From JACQWX01 sp041662295 (GTDB lineage: Bacteria; Elusimicrobiota; Elusimicrobia; UBA1565; UBA9628), in NCBI GenBank assembly GCA_041662295.1, contig JBAZSR010000103.1, positions 1 to 12,918 on the forward strand: a DNA stretch of 12,918 bases, in the 5' to 3' direction. The position numbers and the translations under genes are program-made. The notes beneath the pieces are model-generated. The model was not told where the DNA came from, ran no database searches, and saw only the letters and a program-made list of their open reading frames with translations. This document shows positions 7,789 to 12,918 of this stretch, in pieces (position 1 is the first letter of the stretch; every line of letters begins with the position of its first letter).

Positions 7789-8808
7789 ATGGGAATGCTC
7801 GGCCGAACAGCCTATCAGGCGGCGCACCTGCTCGGGGTCACGGCGCTGATGCGCCGCTTGCAGGGCGCTCGCGTCCCGGTGCTGATGTACCACGGGGTCT
7901 GCTCCAAGCGCATCAACGGGGTCCTCAACTGCGAGAAGAAGCACGTGGCGGCCGCGGACCTCGAGCGGCACCTGAGGTTCCTGAAGGCGCACTACCAGGT
8001 CGTCCCCCTGAGCCGCTACGGCGCGATCCTGCGCGGGGGCGGGGCCGTCCCGGACCGCGCCGCGGTGGTGACCTTCGACGACGGCTACGAGAACAACTTC
8101 ACCTACGGCTTCCCGCTGATCAAGAAGCTCGGGATCCCGGCCACGGTCTTCGTGACCGCGGACTTCGTGGAGAAGGACGAGCCCCTCTGGGTGGACCGGC
8201 TCGCCGCGGCCTTCTCGGCCACGACCCTGGCATCCTGGGCCGACCCGGCGTCCGGGACCCTGTATCCTTTGACAAGCGAGGCGGAGAAGATCGCGGCCTA
8301 CCTGAAGATCAAGGGCGACTTCAAGAGGCTCCGGCCCCGCGAGCACGCGGCCGCGGTGGAGTCCCTGCTCAAGGCCCTCGGAGCCGGGCCCGACCTGCCG
8401 AGGCTCTACGCCCCCTTGAAGCCCTCCCATATCCGCGAGATGGCGGCCTCGGGCCTGGTGGAGATCGGCTCCCACTGCTGCCGGCACATGGCCCTCGTCA
8501 ACCTCGACAGCGACGACATCCGGCGCGAGGTCTCCTCCTCCCGGGAGCGGATCGCGGCCCTCTCCGGCCGGCCCGTGGAGTGCTTCTCCTACCCCAACGG
8601 GGACACCAACCCCATGGCCTCCGCGGCCGTGGAGGCCGCGGGGTACTCCTGCGCCGTGGCCGAGGGCCTGCGCCTCGACGAGGCGGGCCGGGGGTCGCGC
8701 TTCGCCGTCAGCCGCCTGGCGCTCAAGGAAGACGACGACGAGGCTGCGGTCGCCGCCACGCTCTGCGGGCTGCGGAGCTTCGGCCTGCGGGCCTCCGGGG
8801 CACGATGA
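7789..8808 (+). CDS. NodB-type polysaccharide deacetylase
   Basis: This 339-residue enzyme belongs to carbohydrate esterase family 4 and probably removes N-acetyl groups from a cell-envelope or exported polysaccharide. Residues 28-36 read RVPVLMYHG, typical of the family. Motif 1 is TFDDGYENN with Asp97 (catalytic base) and Asp98 (metal). Motif 2 is GSHCCRHMAL with metal ligands His229 and His233. Motif 3 is FSYPNGD near 266-272. All key residues are present, so an active enzyme is likely. No clear signal peptide is seen; the N-terminus has one weakly hydrophobic helix. The frame is open to 7717, but that extension lies within the inverted repeat and upstream of the -10, so the ATG at 7789 was chosen. 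The gene ends in CGATGA, overlapping the next start by 4 bases, which implies translational coupling and a joint role in polysaccharide assembly. Confidence 0.93.
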   Translation: MGMLGRTAYQAAHLLGVTALMRRLQGARVPVLMYHGVCSKRINGVLNCEKKHVAAADLERHLRFLKAHYQVVPLSRYGAILRGGGAVPDRAAVVTFDDGYENNFTYGFPLIKKLGIPATVFVTADFVEKDEPLWVDRLAAAFSATTLASWADPASGTLYPLTSEAEKIAAYLKIKGDFKRLRPREHAAAVESLLKALGAGPDLPRLYAPLKPSHIREMAASGLVEIGSHCCRHMALVNLDSDDIRREVSSSRERIAALSGRPVECFSYPNGDTNPMASAAVEAAGYSCAVAEGLRLDEAGRGSRFAVSRLALKEDDDEAAVAATLCGLRSFGLRASGAR

Positions 8809-9926
8809 CCGCAGCCACGGCCGGCTACGACGTCGCTTCCGTGGTCCCGCCGGACTATGACGGCTTGGCCGGGTTCCTGGCGGGGTTCGGAGGTCCTTCC
8901 TCTTGGGGAAACCGGGAGTTCTGGCTGAGCCGCTTTCGCCTCTGGTGGGACGAGAACCCCGCGTTCCGGCCCGAGGCTCCGCGCGGCTGGATGCTGCGCA
9001 AGCGCGGGACCCTGGTCGGGTTCCTCGCCCATGCCCCGAGCCTCATGTGGGCGCAGGGCAAGCCTCTCCAGGTGTTCTCGGTCAGCACCTGGATGGTCCT
9101 GCCTGAGCACCGGGCGGCCAGCCTCGACCTGCTCTTCAGGCAGATGGAGGCCAGCCGCGCGACCCTTCTCTTCGACGCCACGCCCACGGAGCTCGTGGCC
9201 GCCATCCTGGAGAATCTCGGCTTCGAGCGCCTGCCTTGGGGCCCTGAGCGTGAGAGCGTCGCGCTCCTCGATCCGCGCGCCTGTCTCAAGGCCAGGCTCC
9301 GGTGGCCGTGGGTGCCCGAGGCCTGCTGGAAGGCTGGGGGGGGGCTCTTGGGATGCCTCCAATCGCGCCGCTTGGGCGGCGGGCCCTGCGGGCCTGCGCT
9401 GGCCGAGGGCCTGGCATCGGGCTTGGCCGCAGGGCCGGAGAAGGAGGCCGGGCCTGAGTTCGACGCCTTCTGGGAGAGGACCAAGGGACTCCACCGCCTG
9501 ACCAACCTCAGGACCTCCGCGGTCCTAGCCTGGCACTGCTTCGCGGACACGCGCGTGGAGAAGAGGCTCTTCGCGTGCCGGGACAAGGACGGGGTCGCGG
9601 GCTGGCTCATCATGAAGGCCGTCCAGCGCGCCGGTCTCAAGACCCTGGAGCTGGCGGACCTCTGGCTCGACCCGGCCAAGCCCGGGGTCTTCAAGGCCCT
9701 GCTCCGCTCGGTCCTGTCGTTCGGCGTGGAGGCCGGCTTCGAGCTCGCGGTCTTCGGGCACTTCTCCCCAGCGGTCAGCGGGCTCCTGGCCGAGGCGGGC
9801 CTCTTCGAGGTCCCGCTCAAGTCCCGGCGCAACCTCTGCCTGGCCGGGCCGGGTTCGCCCGTGTCCGCGGGAGAGGCCGGGGCCTACTTCACCGCGCTCC
9901 AGGGGGACTGGGGCACCTCGCCGTGA
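8805..9926 (+). CDS. Tandem GNAT-like protein coupled to polysaccharide deacetylase
   Basis: This 373-residue protein appears to contain two acyltransferase (GNAT-like) halves. Residues 60-145 hold strands GWMLRKRGTLVGFLAH and FSVSTWMVLPEHR, followed by a helix and LENLGFERL, the typical GNAT end. Residues 250-340 repeat the pattern with RLFACRDKDGVAGWLIM, LELADLWLDP, a helix and AEAGLFEVP. Such double-GNAT proteins are often found in exopolysaccharide or cell-wall gene clusters, where they modify sugars or act like FemAB-type aminoacyl transferases; the substrate here is unknown. The CoA-binding Q/R-x-x-G-x-G/A loop is not clear in either half, so one or both may be degenerate. The start is the ATG that overlaps the deacetylase stop (ATGA); the frame is open further upstream only inside the deacetylase. 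The stop is 34 bases from the convergent protease gene. Confidence 0.75.
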   Translation: MTAATAGYDVASVVPPDYDGLAGFLAGFGGPSSWGNREFWLSRFRLWWDENPAFRPEAPRGWMLRKRGTLVGFLAHAPSLMWAQGKPLQVFSVSTWMVLPEHRAASLDLLFRQMEASRATLLFDATPTELVAAILENLGFERLPWGPERESVALLDPRACLKARLRWPWVPEACWKAGGGLLGCLQSRRLGGGPCGPALAEGLASGLAAGPEKEAGPEFDAFWERTKGLHRLTNLRTSAVLAWHCFADTRVEKRLFACRDKDGVAGWLIMKAVQRAGLKTLELADLWLDPAKPGVFKALLRSVLSFGVEAGFELAVFGHFSPAVSGLLAEAGLFEVPLKSRRNLCLAGPGSPVSAGEAGAYFTALQGDWGTSP

Positions 9927-9960
9927 CCGGCCCCGTGTCCCGCTCGACGAAGATCCGCCC

Positions 9961-11178
9961 TCAGCGTTCGGCCGCCTCTTCGATGCCTGCCAGGAGGGCC
10001 CGGCCCGCGGCGGCGCACTTCCGGCACGGGCCGAAGCTCTCGCCGAAGGTCTGGCGGTGGGAGCAGTCGTCGTCCGCCGAGCCGCAGACCATGAGGCACT
10101 CCGGGTGGGGCGGCTTGTGCCAGCCCGCGCCCCTGTGTCTGCAGGCCGTGCAGGGGATGGGCTCCGCGAACCCCGGGTTGGGGAGGGACTGGTGGTGCGG
10201 CAGGCCGAGCAGGTGTCCCAGCTCATGGCGCACGGTGTGGTCGCGGCCGCAGCGGGCGAACGCATCGTCTCCCTTGCTGCCAAGGCGCTTCCTCCGGAAG
10301 TACTCGCTCAGGAGGATCCACCCGCCCGCGTCGGAAGCTTCGCCCGCGGGAGGAGACAGGGTGCTCCCGTCCGGGAGCTTGCGCGGGAGCTCCCCGAGCG
10401 CCGCGTCGGTCACGAACAGGATGCCCGCCGAGGCGTAGCCGGCGTCATCGGCGCGCAGTCCGGCAAGGCCCGCGTGGAAGCACTTGCGGTCGAGCACGCC
10501 CTGCTTGCTGCAGGAGGCCAGGCTCTCCGGCGCTGGATCGTCTGCGACCTCCACGGAGAAGCGGCGAGCTCCGAATTCCCTGAGCCCTCCGATGGCGGAG
10601 TCAGCGGCTTCGCGCAGGACGCTCTTGGAGACGCCCGCGTCGCCGAGCACAAAGAGCCTGAGCCCCTTGAGCCAGGTCCTTGCTTCCGCGGCCTTCATTC
10701 CTTTCTCGCGCCACTGGGCCTCGAACTTCTCCTGCCAGCCGTCCTCGAGGGCCCGCGGGGCCTCCTTGGGAGGATGCAGTTCCTCGGGCTCAGGCTTCTC
10801 AACGGGCGCGGCCTGGCCTGGCTGCAGGACTTCGAAATCCTTATAGGAGCTCGAATAGGGGTTGCCTTTCCCGCAGGAGACCCCGACCCTGTAGGTCCCG
10901 GGCTGAAGGCCTTTGGGGACTTGCACCCGCACGTTGGTGTCGGACCAGGAAAGGACCTCGAGGTCGTGGCCGGCGCCGCGGTTGATGGCCGGGACCGACG
11001 CGCCGCGCTCCTCGCCCCAGCGGCCGTAGAGGCTGAACTCCCCGCCCGGGGGCGCGGCGGTCCGGCTGAGGTCGTAGAGCTCGGCGGGGCAGGGCTCGGG
11101 AGCGGCCCCGAAAGCCTGGACCGCGGCGAGGACGAGGAGGGAAAGGAAGGCCGCCCGGGCGCCCGCTCTGATGCTCAT
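9961..11178 (-). CDS. Secreted TIG-like domain plus archaemetzincin-like zinc protease
   Basis: This 405-residue protein starts with a signal peptide (basic MSIRAGAR, then a hydrophobic stretch to about residue 25, possible cleavage after FGA). Residues 40-118 resemble an IPT/TIG Ig-like fold, including VQVPKGLQPGTYRVGV and Cys102. A Pro/Glu-rich linker (120-142) leads to the catalytic part. ILFVTDAALG at 253-262 parallels the ILxVTDxD strand of archaemetzincins. The zinc motif HELGHLLGLPH has ligands His318, His322 and His328 and general base Glu319. After it come Cys343/Cys346, then ECLMVC (Cys361, Met363), Cys372 and CRKC (385-388). This echoes the archaemetzincin (M54) CxM...CxxC metal-binding tail, but with a longer insert. 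M54 proteins are usually about 180-residue cytosolic enzymes, so the secreted, fused form is unusual. The start overlaps the aroA stop by 4 bases (ATGA). Confidence 0.85.
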   Translation of the reverse strand: MSIRAGARAAFLSLLVLAAVQAFGAAPEPCPAELYDLSRTAAPPGGEFSLYGRWGEERGASVPAINRGAGHDLEVLSWSDTNVRVQVPKGLQPGTYRVGVSCGKGNPYSSSYKDFEVLQPGQAAPVEKPEPEELHPPKEAPRALEDGWQEKFEAQWREKGMKAAEARTWLKGLRLFVLGDAGVSKSVLREAADSAIGGLREFGARRFSVEVADDPAPESLASCSKQGVLDRKCFHAGLAGLRADDAGYASAGILFVTDAALGELPRKLPDGSTLSPPAGEASDAGGWILLSEYFRRKRLGSKGDDAFARCGRDHTVRHELGHLLGLPHHQSLPNPGFAEPIPCTACRHRGAGWHKPPHPECLMVCGSADDDCSHRQTFGESFGPCRKCAAAGRALLAGIEEAAER

Positions 11179-12479
11179 CGCCCCCCGAGCTTGGCCAGGT
11201 GGTCCGTGAACTCCGGGTAGGACGCCCGGACGCAGTCCGCGTTGTCGACGGCCGTCTCTCCCTCGGCGACGAGCCCCGCGATCATGGCGGTCATGGCGAT
11301 CCTGTGGTCTCCAGCGGCTGAGACGGCCGCGCCTTTCAAGCAGGGGACCCCTTCGATGGCGAGGTCGTCTCCGGAGGCCTCGGCCTTGCCCCCGAAGGAG
11401 CGGAGCAAGGACGCCAGGCCTTCGAGGCGGTTGCTCTCCTTGTTGCGCAGCTCTCCCAGGCCCCGGAAGATGCTGATCCCGTCCGCGAGGCTCGCGGCCA
11501 AAGCGAGGATCGGGAACTCGTCGATGAGGCCCGGCGCCTCCGCTGGCGAGATGTCGGTCGCGGTGAGGCCCGAGTGGACCGCCTCGAGGTCGGCTGCGGG
11601 CTCGTCGCCCCCGTCAGGCCCGAGGTCGGCCTTTTCCACGCGCACGCGGCAGCCCATGCGCCCGAGCACGTCCAGGAAGCCCGTGCGGGTGGGGTTGACT
11701 CCCACGCGGGGCAGGCGCAGGCGGCTTCCCGGCACGAGCCCCGCGGCCACGACCCAGAAGGCCGCGGAGGAGGCGTCGCCAGGCACGACCAGCCGGGCCG
11801 GGCTCATGCGCAGTCCTCCCTGGACCGTGACCTTCAGGCCCTGGCGCTCGACCGGGATGCCGAAGAGGGGGAACATCCGCTCCGTGTGGTCGCGGCTCTG
11901 CATCGGCTCCGTGACCGAGGTTGTGCCCATGGCCTGGACCCCGGCGATGAGGACCGCTGACTTGACCTGGGCGCTCGGCACCGGCGAGAGGTGGTCGATG
12001 CCGTTCAAGGCCGCGCCGCGGACCTCGACCGGGGCGTGGTCCCCCGGGGCCATGTCGATGATGGCGCCCATGCGGCGCAGGGGCTCGGCCACCCGTCCCA
12101 TGGGCCTCCTGGAAAGGGATTCGTCTCCCCCGATGGTCCCGGCCACCGGGTTGGCGGCCAGCAGGCCCATCATGAGGCGCATGGCCGTAGCCGAGTTGCC
12201 GGCGTCGAGGGTCTTGTGCGGCTGGCTCAGGCCCCGCCACCCCTTGCCCGAGATCGTGGTCACCTCGCAGCGGGACACGATGTTGACCCCGACCTCCCGG
12301 AGGCAGGTCCAGGTCGAGCCCACGTCGTCGGCCTGGGTCATGCCCTCGACGCGGGTCGTGCCGTGGGCCATGGCCCCGAGGATGAGGGCCCGGTGGCAAA
12401 TGGACTTGTCCCCAGGGACCTTGACCGCTCCCTGGAGGGACCTGCCTGCCGGCAGCTTCTTGATGGTCAGGCTTGTCAT
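11175..12479 (-). CDS. aroA: 3-phosphoshikimate 1-carboxyvinyltransferase (EPSP synthase)
   Basis: This 434-residue enzyme transfers enolpyruvyl from PEP to shikimate-3-phosphate, the sixth step of the shikimate pathway, in the cytoplasm. The N-terminal motif VPGDKSICHRALILGA carries Lys25 and Arg30. GNSATAMRLMMG (94-105) is the PEP loop. SLSRRPMGRV, SAQVKSAVLIAG, RDHTERM and NPTRTGFL follow, with LIDEFPILA (catalytic Asp320), the NKESNRL motif and DHRIAMT (Arg393). Length and motifs are complete. The motif wording (LMMGLLA, NPTRTG, RDHTE) matches the class II/Bacillus-CP4 type. Ala97 stands where E. coli has Gly96, as in glyphosate-tolerant CP4 EPSPS. No other shikimate gene adjoins. The ATG at 12479 has no clear Shine-Dalgarno sequence; its promoter probably lies in or near the DnaA-box dyad. 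It is the first gene of a two-gene operon with the secreted protease. Confidence 0.97.
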   Translation of the reverse strand: MTSLTIKKLPAGRSLQGAVKVPGDKSICHRALILGAMAHGTTRVEGMTQADDVGSTWTCLREVGVNIVSRCEVTTISGKGWRGLSQPHKTLDAGNSATAMRLMMGLLAANPVAGTIGGDESLSRRPMGRVAEPLRRMGAIIDMAPGDHAPVEVRGAALNGIDHLSPVPSAQVKSAVLIAGVQAMGTTSVTEPMQSRDHTERMFPLFGIPVERQGLKVTVQGGLRMSPARLVVPGDASSAAFWVVAAGLVPGSRLRLPRVGVNPTRTGFLDVLGRMGCRVRVEKADLGPDGGDEPAADLEAVHSGLTATDISPAEAPGLIDEFPILALAASLADGISIFRGLGELRNKESNRLEGLASLLRSFGGKAEASGDDLAIEGVPCLKGAAVSAAGDHRIAMTAMIAGLVAEGETAVDNADCVRASYPEFTDHLAKLGGR

Positions 12480-12494
12480 GTGGTCATCGGCGCA

Positions 12495-12538
12495 GACTTG
12501 TCCACATGCATATCTTAAGATATGTCTGTGGATAAGTC
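12495..12538. promoter_or_regulatory. 44-bp dyad with two inverted DnaA-box-like sites
   Basis: The core CATATCTTAAGATATG (12509-12524) is a perfect AT-rich palindrome. At equal distance on each side lie TTGTCCACA (12498-12506) and, inverted, TGTGGATAA (12527-12535), which is TTATCCACA on the minus strand. TTATCCACA is the classic DnaA box, and TTGTCCACA is the form used in some GC-rich bacteria. In total 19 of 22 base pairs of the 44-bp dyad match. It sits 15 bases upstream of aroA and could be an operator for aroA, for the divergent gene, or for both. DnaA binding is inferred. Confidence 0.6.
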
Positions 12539-12576
12539 CTCTTCGTCAATGATATCAAAGGACCCGCTGGAAGGTG

Positions 12577-12620
12577 GAGACCAAGCCTTGGGCTGGGTGA
12601 GGCCAAGCCTTGGGCTGGGT
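12577..12620. repeat. Two tandem 22-bp elements with CCAAG-C-CTTGG dyads
   Basis: The 22-base unit GAG(A/G) plus CCAAGCCTTGGGCTGGGT occurs twice in tandem (12577-12598 and 12599-12620), differing only at the fourth base. Each copy contains the dyad CCAAG-C-CTTGG. The 22-bp spacing is about two helical turns, so both dyads face the same side. The second copy ends 9 bases before the extended -10 of the downstream gene, and its TTGGGC (12610-12615) sits at the -35 distance. It is a candidate regulator-binding site. Confidence 0.6.
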
Positions 12621-12629
12621 CGCGACAAT

Positions 12630-12638
12630 TGCTAAACT
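12630..12638 (+). promoter_or_regulatory. Extended -10 element of the 3'-edge secreted protein gene
   Basis: TGCTAAACT (TGN plus TAAACT) lies 11 bases before the ATG at 12650 and resembles the other two extended -10 sites in the window. TTGGGC lies 17 bases upstream as a weak -35. There is no Shine-Dalgarno sequence before the ATG. Confidence 0.45.
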
Positions 12639-12649
12639 CTCCGCTCCCA

Positions 12650-12918
12650 ATGGTCAAAGCGCTCCGGGTCTTCCTTCAAGGCGAGCGTGTCCATCCAGGA
12701 TTCCTCGTCGTAATCCTGTTCGCGCTCGGGAGGTCCTCTTTCGCAGCTCCAGCCAGGACGGACCGGTCTGCCAAGCCGGACCAATGGACGGAAACTGCGA
12801 ACAAAGCGCAGGCCGCAATCGAGGTGCGCGCCCTTGGCGGGGCGGAGGTCCTTGGCGGGGCGGAGGTCCTTGGCGGGGCGGAGGTCCTTGGCGGGACGGA
12901 GGTCCTTGGCGGGGCGGG
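12650..12918 (+). CDS. Secreted protein with six-residue tandem repeats, 3'-truncated
   Basis: The frame starting at the ATG at 12650 stays open for 89 codons to the window edge. The N-terminus is basic (MVKALRVFLQGERVHPG), followed by the hydrophobic FLVVILFALGRSSFA and a likely signal peptidase site before APARTDRS. This is a standard Sec signal with a longish n-region. Residues 42-57 are hydrophilic. From residue 58 the protein enters repeats of AEVLGG (18-base units), one with Thr for Ala. The gene has its own extended -10 and a repeated dyad upstream and is divergent from aroA. Function is unknown. The Leu/Glu/Gly-rich repeat resembles the AVLEGGLEGG start of the giant protein at base 4, so it may be the start of a related giant secreted protein. 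It continues beyond the window. Confidence 0.75.
   Translation, partial: MVKALRVFLQGERVHPGFLVVILFALGRSSFAAPARTDRSAKPDQWTETANKAQAAIEVRALGGAEVLGGAEVLGGAEVLGGTEVLGGA
12832..12918 (+). repeat. 18-bp in-frame tandem repeat (AEVLGG)
   Basis: The unit CCTTGGCGGGGCGGAGGT occurs in four full copies (12832-12849, 12850-12867, 12868-12885, 12886-12903) and a fifth partial copy that reaches the window edge. Copy 4 has one base change (Ala to Thr), and the last partial copy differs at its final base. The period is a multiple of three, so copy number can change without breaking the frame. Confidence 0.92.

Noticed and set aside
9927..9960. Terminator between the convergent GNAT-like and protease genes
   Set aside because: The 34-base gap shows no convincing stem with a T-tract on either strand.
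11242..12552. 436-codon plus-strand frame across aroA
   Set aside because: It is the antisense shadow of a complete aroA and has no domain.
12480..12649. Chromosomal replication origin
   Set aside because: Only two DnaA-box-like sites and one AT-rich palindrome are seen, with no dnaA, dnaN or further boxes nearby. A regulatory site is the more modest reading.
12832..12918. CRISPR array
   Set aside because: The repeats are directly adjacent 18-bp coding units without spacers.

Overview
The window is a GC-rich (visibly well above 60%), densely coded bacterial chromosomal segment with seven protein genes and almost no spacer DNA. No rRNA, tRNA or CRISPR is visible. The taxon cannot be fixed from the sequence. 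The mix of a giant secreted-type multidomain protein, GC-rich codons and TAGAAT-type -10 elements lying right against start codons recalls uncultured Elusimicrobiota-like or deltaproteobacterial-type genomes, but that is a guess.

Layout. (1) Bases 1-6060, + strand: the 3' part (at least 2019 codons) of a giant protein. It has a Pro/Gly/Ala-rich N-terminal stretch, a long helical region, a beta-rich part with one YD/RHS-like repeat, two Gly/Ala-rich hydrophobic zones, a C39-like cysteine peptidase domain with an apparent Gln-Cys-His-Asp active site, and a C-terminal PIN-type nuclease domain behind a Pro/Ala linker. This architecture resembles a polymorphic toxin or processed effector. (2) Bases 6073-7662, - strand: a cytoplasmic receiver-GAF-histidine kinase, convergent with the giant gene. 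(3) Bases 7663-7788: a short divergent promoter region holding a perfect 30-bp inverted repeat between two extended -10 elements. (4) Bases 7789-9926, + strand: a two-gene translationally coupled unit, a NodB-type polysaccharide deacetylase and a tandem-GNAT-like protein, probably for cell-surface polysaccharide. (5) Bases 12479-9961, - strand: aroA (EPSP synthase, class II-like) overlapping by ATGA with a secreted protein that combines a TIG-like domain with an archaemetzincin-like zinc protease domain. (6) Bases 12480-12649: an intergenic region with a 44-bp dyad flanked by two inverted DnaA-box-like 9-mers and a duplicated 22-bp element. (7) Bases 12650-12918, + strand: the 5' end of a secreted protein that enters an 18-bp / 6-residue tandem repeat and runs off the window.

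The genes do not form one pathway. The most unusual items are the giant peptidase-PIN protein, the TIG-archaemetzincin fusion coupled to aroA, the DnaA-box dyad, and the hairpin-promoter cassette between the kinase and the deacetylase. Both window edges fall in Gly/Leu/Glu-rich coding sequence of + strand genes, so tandem paralogous giant genes are possible.
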